The notes beneath the pieces were generated by a model. That model was not told the origin of the DNA and did no database searches. It saw only the letters and a list, made by a program, of their open reading frames with translations. Positions 22,671 to 35,525 of a stretch of DNA of 64,000 bases are shown in pieces (position 1 is the stretch's first letter; every line of letters starts with the position of its first letter). Location: positions 1,848,730 to 1,912,729 of the forward strand of contig NW_006499207.1 of NCBI RefSeq assembly GCF_000471905.2, in the 5' to 3' direction. This DNA is from Amborella trichopoda (lineage: Eukaryota > Streptophyta > Magnoliopsida > Amborellales > Amborellaceae). The position numbers were made by a program, and so were the translations under genes.

Positions 22671-25389
22671 AGAAAGTTGCCTACCTAAAGGACACCAGCC
22701 CTTTTATTCTCTTTCCTCTCTCTCTCTCTAAGATGTACTCACAGCCTTAAGCAAAGAATCAAAAGTTTGTTGAGTCCTCTCAAAATGAATCGAATGTTGA
22801 GAGTGCCTATTTATATTGAATCCTCTCAGTTCCTATTTATATAGAATTGTTCCCAAACTCGAGTGGATTGATCGAAATTATACCTAATTACTGGAAATTA
22901 AGATTTAATTTAATTAAAATAAATCCTAAAAATGGGTGCAAAAAGATTATTTTGCCCCTACTTAACAATGTGTGGAATTTCAAAACAGTCCCTACTGCCA
23001 CCTGAGATCTTGCATGATCTCCTATGAGGGTGTTCTAATGCTCGTTTAATTGAAATATTATTGTGTTCTTTTAGGGCTCGTCATTGTGACCGTTTTGATA
23101 CCAACTTCGAGCCATAAATCATGTTTTTGAGCCATGATCATGAGACTTGAAATTTGTTTGAATCTTGAAAATGTCGGATCAATAGTGCGGTCACTCCTTA
23201 ATATTTTTTTGTGATTTCTTCATCCTAGTGCACTGAGCATGCTGTCACGATCGCGTGACAACAAACAGGACACGATTTTTTAGCCTAAACGAAGATTTCA
23301 CAACTTTTGAGTTTTAGCCGGAATCTGGAATCCAGCGATTGGAATTTCAATCACTTCGTTGGCTTCCTGCATGGAATCTGATTGTCCATCATGTATGGGG
23401 TTCATATCAATGATAGCCCTAAACCTCATGCACATAATGGAATTGGCTTCGGGTCAATCCGTTGCACGAGAGTCATGATTTGGTCTATCGAGTGAGGGGT
23501 GTCGCTTCTGAATTTTCTGTAACTTCTTCATGGATCGAAAAATTCTCTCTACCTTTTCTCCCGGCATGAACATTGTCTCAGGGTGTGCCACATATCGAAT
23601 TGTTCGTCTTGATGAGAAGAATACGCTCATCAAATTTGGGAACGATTTGACTTGGAACGAGTGAGTTACGGATCCTGAAAGTAACTTCTCATGACTATAA
23701 AACAGTCACCTTTAATAGTGTTTTGGTGCAGTGAGGCCACACGGGAATAGTGTATGTCCTCTCTTACTTCAATGTTTGGTTCATATCTTTATTCTAGAGT
23801 AACTGATTAAGCCAAACCTTGGCCTATAGCGGCTTTCAACCATTCCAAATCAAATGGTGGTGGTCGCATAGTGATTTGAGACACCAAAAATGTAGTTTCA
23901 GTTGTAGGGTCCATTTTAGGGTATTAGAGACTGATTTTGCTGAAATTGTTTCTTTATGTTCACTGCCTTAGACATGTCTGATCACGATGAAACTTGGCAG
24001 GTGGTATTTTGGAGTGCTGATGACGATCTTGGCCAATTTTGGTGCCTTTTTAAGATTGTCGAGAATTTTCATTGTTTTGTAGGCTTTATTGACTAGCTTC
24101 CTACCAGGGACCAAGGTGATGAAGAACCACATGAATGCTGAGGAGATTCACGTAATGGTGTAACTAGGCTACTCAGACATAGGGATGCATTGTTCGCAGG
24201 TTTGTCTATGGAGACTTTAGGGGGAGAAGAGAATTTTTTGAGGGATCTTGTCGAATTCATAACCCTCGTATGGACTTTTTATGATTTTGATTATGAAGAT
24301 TTTGTACAGACCTCGTCCGTCAGAATTGGTCCCATTTAGCAATTGAGTGCCATGCCAAAGGGCATTGTTCCCATTTGGTGTGCGTTTGTTGGTTTTCTTT
24401 GGTAGGCGTTGTTTGCTGGTGCACCAGGTTTGCTTTTGATGTTCAGAGTACCACTTTAGGTCTCGACTACCGGGTCCAGTAGGGAGTAGTATTAGCCGGT
24501 ACCAAAGGTCTGGGCCAGTCGGCTAGGCGAGCTGAAGTCTCTAGCAAGTTCTCCCCTTGCTTTGTCAATTTCATGAGGATGAATCTTTTCCATGAAGCTC
24601 TAGTTTTTGGGTTCCTAGTTTTTGTGTCACTCGATATTTTCTTCTTTTGAGTGAGGATTGAAGCTGCCTGTTGAGACGAGTACTGCATCAACCTATTTAT
24701 TGATTCAAGCATCCTTTGCGGATTTTGTTTGGTCTTGAGAAGCATGCTGTAGAGACGGTTTTCACCAACTTCTTTTTATGGGGTTCTTTTACCCATGACC
24801 TTCTAGCCATATCCGCCCCCCCTTTCTTACTATTCTTACTCACAATGCCCTTTCAGGTTTTCACTGTGCCTAGTTTTTATTCATGGAGACTCTTTTACTC
24901 ATGGTTTCATGACTATGCCTGTCCGTTATTTTTACTCATAGCGTTCCCTTGTTCAGGTATAGACCATGCCCTTTTTTTGTGAGGGCGTGTTTAAGGTCAT
25001 GCTTTCGGGACCTGTGCGAAACAGTTTAACGTCATGCGGCCTAAACATGCACTATGGTTTACGGTCATACAACTGGACTGTAATGGTGATGGATGACAGT
25101 CTACAAAGGCCATGGAGTGAGTATGGTGGTAGTTTGGCTCACTTGGGGAGATGGCTTGACGCTACTTATGAGAGATGGACGATGTATGAAATGTGAGTGG
25201 ATGATGGTGACTCACTAACTTACAATGAATATGGATGGCGGGATGGTTCACCTTTTACTGAGCATGGGTAAGACTCGCTAGGGAATGATGTAGGATGATG
25301 AAAGGAATGAACCCAGTGGGGAGGTAATGAAGGTGGTGTGGGCACACTAACAGATAGGATAGAGAATGCATGCGTGAAAGTGCACGAAA

Positions 25390-26680
25390 AGGCATGTGCG
25401 CATATGTGGTGATGAGTTTATGGTCATACCTCCAGGTCCTGCATGAAGCCGTTTATCGTCACACGGCTAGCATGTACACTACCATTTTAAGGTCATACAG
25501 CTAGACCATGGTTATGCAGTTTAAAGTCATACAACTAGGACCATGCAGTTTAAGGTTGTGAAGCAAGACCTATGCTACAGTTTCAGGTCATATAGTTTGG
25601 ACCATGGTGTTGAGCCTTTTATCGTCATACGGCTAGGATGTGTACTATTGTTTAAGGTCATACAGTTGGACCAGAAGTTTAAAGTCCTACAATTAGGATA
25701 ATGCAATTTAAGGTTGTGCAACTAGACCTCCGCTACAGTTTCAGGTCATGTAGTTCGTACCATGGTGCTGGGCCTTTAATCGTCATGCGACTAGGACGTG
25801 TACAGTGGTTTAAGGTCATACAGCTGGACCATGGTTATGCAGTTTAAAGTCATACAACTAGGACCATGTAGTTTATGGTCGTGCAACTAGACCTCCATTA
25901 CAGTTTAAGGTTATATAGCTAGAAACATGGTGTCGAGCTGTTTAGGGTCATGCAGTATGGACTGAGGTTTAACAGTTTAGGGTCCTGCAGTATGGACCGA
26001 GGTTAAGTTATTTTTATGGTCATGCAGTATGGGCCGAGGCTGAGCAGTTTAGGGTCATGCAGTATGGACCAAGACTGAGCAGTTTTTATCGTCATGCAAT
26101 ATGGACTGAGGTTGAGCAGTTTAGGGTCATGGAGTATGGATTGAGGCCGAGCAGTTTAGGGTCATGCAGTATGGATCGAGGCTGAGCAGTTTACGGTCAT
26201 GCAGTATGGATCGAGGCTAAGAAGTTTAGGGTCATGCAGTATGGACCGAGGCTTAGCAGTTTAGGGTCATGCAGTATGGACCGAGACTGAGCAATTTAGG
26301 GTCCTACAATATGGATTGAGGCTGAGCAGTTTAGGGACATGCAGTATGGACTGAGGAAGCGCAGTGTAGGGTCAGGCATGATGGACCGAGGCTGCGCAGT
26401 TAAGGGTCATGCAGTATGAACCGAGGCTAAGCAGTTTAGGGTCATACGGTATGGACCGTGTCTGAGCAGTTTAGGGTCATGGAGTATGAACAGAGGCTGA
26501 GCAGTTTAGAGTCATGCAGTATGGACCGAGGCTGAGCAGTTTAGGGGCATGACGTTTGGAGCAAGTCTAAGCAATTTTGGGTTATGCAATTTGGATCGAG
26601 GTTGAGCAGTTTAGAATCATGCACTATGGACCGAGGCTAAGCAGTTTAGAATCATGCACTATAGACCGAGGCTGGATCGC
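25390..26680. repeat. 35-bp array: GTTTAGGGTCATGCAGTATGG family
   Basis: From about 25940 roughly 20 regular 35-bp units run GAGCAGTTTAGGGTCATGCA plus GTATGGACCGAGGCT. Before that (25390-25940) are longer, looser units with AGTTTAAGGTCATACAGCTG. Each unit has GGTC...GACC arms that could pair. Copies also lie at 10120-10690, 42690-42858, 58122-58560 and, inverted, 63415-63850. Confidence 0.93.
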
Positions 26681-27289
26681 CATGTTGGGGGACCTCAATG
26701 GGGAATAGGTCTGTGGATGGCAATCTGACCCCCTGGGGATAAAACTGTTATGGACATACACAAGCAGAGGGCTCATATGGAAATGATGACCTGATGAAGG
26801 TTGGCTAACAAAGGCGGACTTCACTGGTGATTGGGGGGTAAGTGTTACCCCTTAGAGTGAAAGATGAGACTTTATGGAGAATTGACTTATGACAGGTAAC
26901 CCGACTCCCTGAGGATAAGGTAGGTTAGGGTGAAGCTGAGGGATTGGGGAAGTAAAAATTACCCTAACTTCACTGGGGATGATGGGCCGTAGTATGAGTG
27001 TGACTTCTAGTGGGGGATGAGGGACAGCTCCTGACTCCATTAGGGAAGTCACAGTTTTAGGTGTAAGTCCACTAGGGGTGATACATCCTGGCTTGGGTAC
27101 AAGTCCACTTGGGATAGTGGTAAGGCATACACTGCATGAAATACGGCTGTCGCCATATGCAACACTAATGGTTTTATTGCGAATGTTCAATCGGCGTTGA
27201 GTTCTCACAACACACCCGGCGTTGTTCAGCTGTTGTTGTGAATGACCCATGGTATTATCTGAAGACAACCAGCTGAGGTCATTTTGGAG

Positions 27290-27600
27290 ACACACCTGGC
27301 ACTAACTCAATCGGTGCTAAGGTTGTATTTGGAAACACAGACAACGCTAAGTCAACCAGTGCTAGGGTCATATTTGGAAACACACCCGACGCTATGTTTA
27401 CCGGCGTTAGCGTTGTTTGGAGACACACTCGGCGCTAAGTCAACCAGCACTAAGGTTGTATTTTAAAACGCACCAGGCGCTAAGTCCACCGGCGCTAGGG
27501 TTGTATTTGGAAACACACCTGGCGCTAGGTCAACAAGTGCTAGGGACGTATTTGGAAACTCACCTGGCACTGGGGATGAGAGTTACTTCAGAACTCGTGT
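27290..27600. repeat. ~60-bp minisatellite with CAACCGGYGCTAGGGT core
   Basis: Five units carry GGAAACACACCYGGCGCTA, then GTCAACCRGYGCTAGG and GTTGTATTT. They lie about 100 bp upstream of the antisense-gene TATA box. A related looser array with CTCAACTGGCGCTG units runs at 28510-28800 in its leader. Confidence 0.8.
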
Positions 27601-27689
27601 TGAGATCGACCCGGCTCATTGTTGCTTGGCTCCCCTTGGACGCAACTGTAATTTTGAGTTTGTGAGGGGCACTTGAGGGTAGCGCAGGC

Positions 27690-27696
27690 TATATAA
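27690..27696 (+). promoter_or_regulatory. TATA box for the antisense plant-mobile-domain ORF
   Basis: GGCTATATAAGGCGG is a strong plant TATA match. It points right, toward the ORF that starts at 28838 and against the direction of the element's gag and pol. The start region would be near 27725, leaving a ~1.1-kb leader. Function is inferred from motif and position. Confidence 0.55.
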
Positions 27697-28837
27697 GGCG
27701 GTAAAATTCTGTTTTCCCTTATTTTTTGCCAAGGGTAAAAACTTTAAGCAACGGGTTTCTTCAGCAGTGAGGAGAAGGTGTGCCCGGTTGAAGTTCCGAG
27801 GAGCAGTGGGAGCTCAGCAACAGTTTCTGCAGCGAAGAACCTTCGGCAGACTGCAAGATTCTAGCAAAGTTTATGCAGAAAAGACCCTTCGGCAAACAAA
27901 CTTTGCCATGAATTCAGTGCGTTTAAAGAGAAAGTGACGGGGGACGGAGACCTTTCTGAGAATCTTTTCGGGAAGAAGAGGAGGCTCCAACTGTCGTTTT
28001 TCTAATTGGAAGAGGCGAGAAACACATCAGTGAGTATTTTCGCATGTCTTGAGATCTTTCAGGGGATTTTTAAGGGGTTTGCTGACGATTGTGGAAGTTT
28101 TCCAGCACTGGTCATGGTGTTCCAGAAGTTTCCATGCACTTTCAAGAGGTTTACTCAGGTTATCTCCACTTTTTGACACTGTTAGTGGTGTTGCAGAGGT
28201 TTCCTAATGAGGTTCTGGTGAAGTCCAGGCTAAAATAAGTTGGCGATAAATTTTTCCCATGAGTTTTTGGCTGTGTGGGAGCAATTTTGGTGGAAGTTGA
28301 ACGGTCACAGGAGGTTGGACGTACAACTGCAGGAGGTGTACCATCATGGGGAAGGCGTACGGTTGCTGAAGGTGAACTATCATCCTTAGAAAGCATACGG
28401 TTATTAATCACTCATGTGTGAGGTAGCGCCAAAGGACGTGGTGATAGCTATCAATCGGTGCAACTGAATTCAAGCTGTCACGATTAGGATTCGTGGCACG
28501 AGTGAGTGATTTGCTCTCAGCCCGCACTGGCCTTTGAAAAACTCAACTGGCACTGGGGTGTTGGCAATTTGAACCGGAGTGAGTGCTGAAAGACTCAACC
28601 AATGCTAGTTGTTGGTGTTTAACCGGCGCTGATTATTGAGAAGCTCGACTGGCGTTGAGTGTTTGACAAACTGACCCGGCGCTCATCGTTAACACGCGAC
28701 TGACGCTGGGCATTTGAGGAGCTCACCAGTGCTAAGTGTTTGAGTGGTTCAACTGGTGCTGAGTGTTGGACAGACTGAACTGGCGCTATTCTAGTGCCTT
28801 AGCAACTTTTTAGGAGTGAACAATTAAGTCCTTTGTA

Positions 28838-31524
28838 ATGGCTAGTTCTTTCTACCAAATCCCCGATGTGAAGAGTCTCCCAAGGGAAGGGGAAATCAAC
28901 TCTCATGATTTTGCAAGTGAAGTATTATGAAGGGGTGAACCCATTTGGCTGACCTAGCCAGTGTACCAGCCAGAGTGGCCTCTTAACGTCACTTTCATTA
29001 CTGACCCCATATGCTGTGAAATGTGGGAGGGCATGATGGCAATCTCTGTATTGAAGAAGGGATGGCACTTCTTCACTGTATGCATCCAGTGAGAACTTGC
29101 CAATGAATGGTCTAGGCAAAGGGATTACTAAGGTGGTCGACAAAAGGCCTCTGGATTCTAAGAGAGCACCAATACCTGAAGGGATACACTTCCTGGACTA
29201 TCAAGGTATTGGCTTCGTATGGAAGCGTTCTTGAGCGTGCTTCGCTATTAGCAGCGGTTCAATGTTCGAGCAGCTACTACGATCGTTGCTTTAATATAAT
29301 AAAGGCATTGCTGGAGACATGGAGCCATGTGAGAAATACTTGGCTTCTTGGTCATGTCGAAGCAGGAATCTCTTTACTAGATCTTCACTTTATTGGAGGT
29401 CTCCCAATGCTCGGAGCCATGTATAACGAGTTTGTGCCCTCACACTCAGTCATCTTCAGTAGTGTTAACTTGAGGGGTGAAGAGCCACCGACCAGTCTTC
29501 CAAAGATCTTTGAGGCCTATCAGTCGATTGTAGGCCGATGTACCAATGAAAGGCTCACCTTTACAGAATGGGTGAAATTCTTTTGTGGGGATTAGCATGA
29601 GGGCGGTCAGGGTACTACGAAGGGGAAAGGGAAGGCAGTTGCAATAGAGACACCTCCCATATATCAACTCGAGACCGGTGATGACCGTGTCTTCATGGCC
29701 ACCTACCTGGCCTTATTCTTGTGCAAATTCGTGTTCCCTGGCTGGGGAGACGACATTCGTCCATGGGTACTGTACGTGGCACGCGACATGGCCAGAGGGT
29801 GTGAGTATGCCCTTGCTTAGGCAGTCCGGTGCAACATATACCATGGCTTGGGGGCTATCTCCCATGGAAAAGCCTATAAGGGTAAAGAGGGAGGTAACGA
29901 CATCATAGGAGGAGAAGCTCTTTCTGAAGATTTTAAAACTCTGTTCCCTGTGCATTATGTGTACGGGTGGCTAGGGGCTTATTTCCTTAACACCTATGTC
30001 AAGCATCGGTGCTGAGGAAAAAAATTGTGGCCCTTCCTGATGAAGATTGCTAATCAGAGGCCTATCTTCCATACCCTAGGGGAGGCTTGGGGTCTGTTCA
30101 GGAATGATTCTTTGAACATAAGGAGAGTCAATTTTCCGGTCGGCAGCTTCACCGACCGTGCTTTCGTTGATGAATATGGAAAAGAACTGGATGGTGTCCC
30201 AACAACGATTAAGGAACTCATGTTCATGCTGAGCATCAGAATGGGAGTCTTACCTTATCGGACCCCACACAGTGCCTGACTAGAAGGGTATTTTCCCCAC
30301 CGTGTCACCTGTCAGCACAGGCTTGACCAAGGCTGCCCCTTTTCGACATTCTTTAAGAAGCACCGAAGTAAGGTGTATAAGGGGAGGGCTGAAGAGTTTG
30401 GAACTTTTCAAGAGTGTTGGCTGCCGGAGCATATGCAGATTGCTTGGTCCATGTGCCTTTAAATGACAGAAACCAGTAAATATGTGCTAGCTCACTTTGG
30501 TAAGAGAGTTTGAACAACCAAGTCATATGTGTACTAGTGGAGAATCACCAGTAGGGGCTATTGGGATAAGGATCACCCTTGGAAAGGGATGAACGGTAAC
30601 TGGTGCAAGGACACCCGACAAAGGAGGCTAGAGGATGCTCTTGCTACATCCTCTAGCCTCCCGACATGGTGTTTTCCTTGGATTATCCCTCTAACTGATG
30701 GGCTTTGGGGCTTCCTCGTGAGGTACCTACTGATGAGGCCTCGCCATAGTTCCTGGTAATGAAGGCGATGACTGGGAATGTCTTCGACAATCTTAGCTTG
30801 ATCTTCGAATGGGATGAGGGGCGACAAGTCCTTGGTTATGAGAAGCATCCACCATAGGACCTGAATGCCCTAATTGGGAGCGATCTCCACGGCAAATTGG
30901 CTAGAACGTCTTCTCAAGGAGGTGGATTTGAGGCTGCGGCTCTTACTCCTGCAGGGGAAAAGGAAAGAAAGCGCTCGACTGCTGCGGACACCCATGCAGT
31001 GTCTTTAGATAGTGGGTGTATTCGGAGGCGAAAGGGTGACAAGCTTCATGTGGTGTCAGAATCAGGAGGTAGCCCTTTCTCTTCTGATCTTTTAAGACTT
31101 CTTCTAATATCCCCTTTTGTGCTTTCTGAACCATCTTCTGCTTCTGCTAAAATGTTTTCTTTCCTTCATAAACTGAGGCAGATGACTCTGATAGTTCTGA
31201 GCCTATTGAAATTGGTTCTGATCGGGAGCAGACTCTGGATCTTAGAGAGACACCATAAGTCCAGGGGTAGTTCCTGAGTCTAAGGCGGCTCGTGTGGAGA
31301 CTGAGGAGGATGAAAGCTCTAAAGCAACTGCTCCAGATAAGGGCTCAGATGTCAATGTGGCCTCCATGCATGCGGAGTTTAGTGCCTTGACCGAGGCAGG
31401 GGCTATGGCTGGAGGAGAAGAGCCTGAAGTTGATGATGCGCCCGAGCACCAAGAGATTGCTACTCCCGTGGCCCCAAGTCATGACGATGAGGGGACTGAG
31501 CTCTTTGTGGCTAAGGTATTATAG
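28838..31524 (+). pseudogene. Plant mobile domain (PMD) ORF, antisense within the Tat-like element, broken
   Basis: The ATG at 28838 opens MASSFYQIPDVKSLP in one frame. From about 29200 the reading moves to another frame and continues to 30279, broken only by in-frame stops at 29593, 29818 and 30013. Family features are ASLLAAVQCSSSYYDR, LLETWSHVRNTW, HVEAGISLLDLHFIGGLPML (the GE..ITL.D...L.GLP.. core of PMD) and HYVYGWLGAYFLNTYV. The C-terminal third (30897-31524) is acidic and Ser-rich. A plausible intron, GGAG|GTAGCC to GGCAG|ATGAC (31069-31181), would join acidic segments. PMD proteins occur as MULE-carried genes and domesticated silencing factors (MAIN/MAIL1) and are reported in extra ORFs of Tat elements. 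The end abuts truncated pol at about 31525. Confidence 0.7.
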
Positions 31525-32710
31525 CACAGTCTCTTTTGTACCAACAATGCTCAGAGTGACTTGTTTAAAGCAGTCACGTATAAAATGAGGGGCTTTCCCA
31601 ATACTGGTGTAGAGAGTACTAGAGGGTTGAGTAAGTAATTCTTAATGTCGTCAAGGGCTGCCTGACATGCTTCATCCTTGATGAATGGTGTATCTTTCTT
31701 TAGTAGATGTGTAAAGGGTTTATAATGACCTGAGAGGTTCGAGATGAACCTGGGAATGTATGTCAGTTGCCCTTAGAGGGAGGGCAGTTCTCGAAGTGAA
31801 ATCGGTGACAACATTTCTTGGATGGGCTTGATCTTAACTAGCTCAACTTCAAGCCCACGATGTCTGACGATGAACCCCAAGAATTTTCCCAAACGCACGC
31901 CAAAAGCGCATTTCAGTGGGTTCATTTTTAGCTGATGGAGACGCAAGCATTTGAACACCTTTTCAAGATCTCTCGTATGAGCATCCTTCTCTTTGGATTT
32001 TACCTCCAAGTCATCCACATCACACTTCACCTCTTTGTGCATCATCTCTCGGAAAATGGCCGTCATTGCTTTCTAGTATGTGGCACCAGCATTCTTTAAT
32101 CCAAAAGGCATTATTGTGTAATAGAAGACCCCTTTCGGAGTTAAGAATGTATTAGCCTCTTCATCTTCAGGCGCCATCGTTATCTGATTATACCTGGAGT
32201 ATCCATCCATGAAGGAAAAGATTTGACAATGAGCTGTGGAGTCGATGAGCATCTCGGTGAATGGCAACAGGAAGTCATACTTGGGACAAGCAGTATTCAA
32301 ATCGCGAAAGTCAATACAGAAGCTGATTTGACCATTCTTCTTCTTGATTGGAACAACATTTGCTAGCCATTTCGGTTATTAACTTCACAAATGAAAACTG
32401 TTAGTCTAAGTCTGGTTACCTTGGCATCTATCTGCATTTCGAGATCAAGCCTAAATCTTTTGGATTTCTGTTTGACAAGTTTGACAGTCGGATCAATGCC
32501 GAGACGGTGAACGGCGACATGAGGGTCTAAACCGGGCATCTCATGGTAATGCCAACCAAAAACTTCCCAGTTCTTTTTCAAGAAGGCAATGAACTCCTCT
32601 TTCTCATCTAGAGACATTATTGCTGAAATGAAGGTAGGTCTGGGGTTTGCTTCATCTCCAAGATTTATTTCTTCGAGTTTGTTAACTGTGGCCTGACCAC
32701 GTATATCCAA
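31525..32710 (-). pseudogene. Tat-like pol fragment: RT and the first residues of RNase H
   Basis: Read leftward: KLEEINLGDEANPRP, EMPGLDPHVAVHRLGIDP, FSFMDGYSRYNQITMAPEDE, MPFGLKNAGATY, the catalytic region CDVDDLEVKSK, LKMNPLKCAFGV, FLGFIVRHRG and finally PLILYVTALNKSL of early RNase H. MAPEDE and MNPLKCAFGV are Tat-lineage hallmarks. The YVDD motif is DVDD here. There are several frame breaks (around 32070 and 32360) and an in-frame stop after NKSL. The rest of RNase H and integrase are missing; the antisense ORF begins at the breakpoint. Confidence 0.88.
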
Positions 32711-32729
32711 CTCTTCGTCGTTGTTTTCA

Positions 32730-33780
32730 GGGATCTTTTGATTGAATGATTGTAGTGCAAGAAGTATGCCTATGCGAATGACTCGGCCTTTGAGCAGCTA
32801 TCTGTAGTGTTTGGTCCGCACAGGTTGGTGCTTCACAGACTTGTATCATTTGGCAAGTTTCCTGAGAGTAAAAACTTTGCCTCATCGACTCTCTCAATCT
32901 CTGCTCAAAGTTAGGCTCAGGTGGCCACTGGGGTTTCTTTGGCTCAAACTTCTTGCACTCATTTGATGAAGGTGGTTCTGCCTTGGCTTTAACTGTTAGG
33001 ACATTGGCAACTGTTAAGAATCCTGCTGCCTACGCTAGGGTCTTTCTCAATTTCTTATGTTGCCTCTTAGTTATGTTCGAGCCCTTAAGTTCTCTATCGA
33101 CAGAATCAGAGTCCGAAAATATGAAGGTTGTACTTGCAGGAGACATAGACAAGGAAGAATGAGAAGCAGGAGATGCAGGAGGAGTAGGTTTAGAAGCTGG
33201 GAGACTTTTAAGGTCGTTCCCCTCATTAAACAGATATGGGTAGTTTTTTACGATATCGCCAAAGTTGGACGAGTGAAGGGGATCTTTTAGGTCTTTCCCT
33301 TGCTTAGGCCGCTGGGGAGTGCTTTTAATGTCGTCACCCTCATTAGACATGTGCTGGGGACCTTTTGGGTCGTTCCCTTGCTTAGACCGTTGGGGAGTGC
33401 TTTTAACGTTTTCACCCTCATTGGATTTGGGTCGTTCCCTTGCTTAGACCGTTGGGGAGTGCTTTTAACGTTGTCACCCTCATTGGATGTTTGCTGAGTG
33501 GAAGATGGCATGGGGATGTCTTCTTAACAGGATTAAGAAGGAAAAAGGATCATGCCGGGGAAGAAGTCCAACAAAGTTGACAACGGAGGAAGGGGCCTGA
33601 GAAATTTTTGCTTGAGAGTGGGTTGAGCGGTCTTGTTTCTTCGATAAGTAGACTTTGGGTTCCGTCTCTTTCTGATTTTTTGAGGTGCCATTTGATTTGT
33701 CTCACTGGCTTCGCGTTCAGCGCTGGCTTGGCGAAGCACTTCTTACCTAGTAGATCATCCATGGTTGGGAAGTCAAGGGT
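32730..33780 (-). pseudogene. Spacer ORF between gag and RT of the Tat-like element
   Basis: Minus-strand frames encode RQHKKLRKTLA, then AAGFLTVANVLTVKAKA and KKPQWPPEPNFEQRLRESM. The plus-strand sister at 58858 has RERLREMLDQVAGFATVAD, so the family is shared. 33287-33490 is a tandem repeat of 62-79-bp units (CCTTGCTTAGACCGTTGGGG). The protease region seen in the sister at 59326-60023 is absent; only about 320 bp separate this segment from RT. Confidence 0.65.
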
Positions 33781-33893
33781 TCTGCAGAGTCTGAGTCATT
33801 GATCGGAAGGTCCTGCCTTGTGAGTGCTTCTTACCCCAATGAGGAAGTGATTTGGGGATCACTTACGGGGAGGTTGTAAAATTATTAACACTC

Positions 33894-35525
33894 TCACATC
33901 TTCTTTGCGAATATGTCAAGGAAAGTTGTACATTCTGACAGGAAATGACCTCTTATCTGATGGTATGGACACCAACAATCTTCAGTACCCTTAACAAGGC
34001 GAAGGGGTTGCCTTGCCTGCTTTAGTGTGATTATGCTTTCCAAAAGCATTATAATGAAGAGGGTGTAGAGGATACCTGCCATTCCGTCCTCCTCTTGAAT
34101 GGTTATGGCATGGGACGCCTCAGCTGCCCTGAAGGCCTTCTTTAAATCTTCAAGCTTTATCTGGCCTTTCAGAATCAGGGCCTCAATGATATCCTTCAAC
34201 GTGTAGCAGTCATCTGTGGGATGATTGATCCTCCTATGGTAGGCACAATAATTTGCTTGAGTGTCCAGGCCAGATTGCTCAGGGAATTTGGCTTCTAGAT
34301 GTTGGATCATATTCTGCTCCAATAATAACTGAAACAACACAGGGACCCATTCCTTCTCGAAGGGATAGACCTTATTCCTATGACTGGTGAAATAATCACT
34401 CCAATCAAAGTTGGTTGGTTGAGGTACTCGATTGTACAACTATTGCTGCTTGCCAGCCTGGGGTGTTACTTTCACTCTGCTTACCTCTTTAGAGAGGTCC
34501 AAAGTTTGGGAGGGATCCTTCTTTAAATCAGTGACCATAACGGCTGCACTAATTACCCCTTTTTGTTGGCTGCCCCCCCGTGTGTTATTCCGAGAGCCAT
34601 CATTGTCGCGGTTGTTCGCTGAACTTGTAGATGGTTGTCGTGCCCCACCACGATGGCGTGACAAAATTTCTATGCCAACTAATTTAGAGATCAACTCGGA
34701 CATGGACTTCGGATTAAAGGCCTCGGCATGTAGAACGATTTCGGGTCGCATGTTCCACATACAAGTTTGGATTGCTTCCTTCTCAGGCATAGGATTAGGA
34801 TGGCGGGAAGCCAAGTTTCTCCAACTTGATATGAATTGATCTACGGGCTCATCAGGGTCTTGAGTCAAGGTGAGAAGTTCAATGGTTTGAACTTCTCTCT
34901 CAACCTCATAGAAGCATTGATAGAACAGTTTCTCCATCTCCTCCCATGTATGCACCGAGTTTGGAGGAAGTCGGGCATACCATTGGAATGCTGGGCCATC
35001 AAGGGTCTCAACGAACTAACGGAGAAGAAGTCTGTTGTCAGCTGCTATTTCCGACATGTTGCCTAGAAATGGGCGATATGCTGGTTTGGGGAGGTTGTTC
35101 CGCTGAATAGAGGAAACTTTTCCTTTTTATAGTTTGAGGGGAACGAGACCTGATCAATATAGGAAGGATATGGTCTTTTATAAGGCGTCGCACCCTGTAT
35201 GCCCAAAATTTATCTAGTCTTAGGCTACGGGTGACCAAAGCGTCGATATCTGATTGAGAAACCGGAAGAGGGATAGAATAGTTCTGTGGGGAGGATGGAG
35301 GCGCTGCCATGGAGGTGCACCATCAGAGTGATGGGAATTGACCTCATGGTTAGCCGACTGGCGTGCCACGTCAATATGATACATCATCGCATGCACCACA
35401 CCCTCGAACTTGTTCATGCAATCCTCCTGTACATCACCGGGCTCGCTTGCAACCATTATGCTGACCGTTTCTCTAGGGAGGTTAACGTTAGTGGCAGATG
35501 AAGGCTTGTGAGCTTGACGGGTCAT
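33894..35525 (-). pseudogene. gag of the large Tat-like element
   Basis: Read leftward: 35525-35038 is an N-terminal region. 34955-34440 is the retrotransposon gag core, with EEMEKLFYQCFYEVEREVQ, LTQDPDEPVDQFISSWRNLA, EKEAIQTCMWNMRPEI and SMSELISKLVGIE. 34439-33894 has FPEQSGLDTQANYCAYHRRI, then HPTDDCYTLKDIIEALI (the degenerate zinc-like motif of Tat gag) and WCPYHQIRGHFLSEC. The reading is broken by stops between these blocks. It aligns with the plus-strand gag at 18495-19440. Confidence 0.85.

Noticed and set aside
27284-27665. Repeat ORFs reading METHLALTQSVLRLYLE-type peptides
   Set aside because: They come from the ~60-bp minisatellite and lie upstream of the TATA box.
31525-32710. Endogenous pararetrovirus (caulimovirid) reverse transcriptase
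   Set aside because: MAPEDE, MNPLKCAFGV and the gag, PBS and LTR context are those of Tat-type Ty3/gypsy elements; no movement or coat protein motifs were seen.
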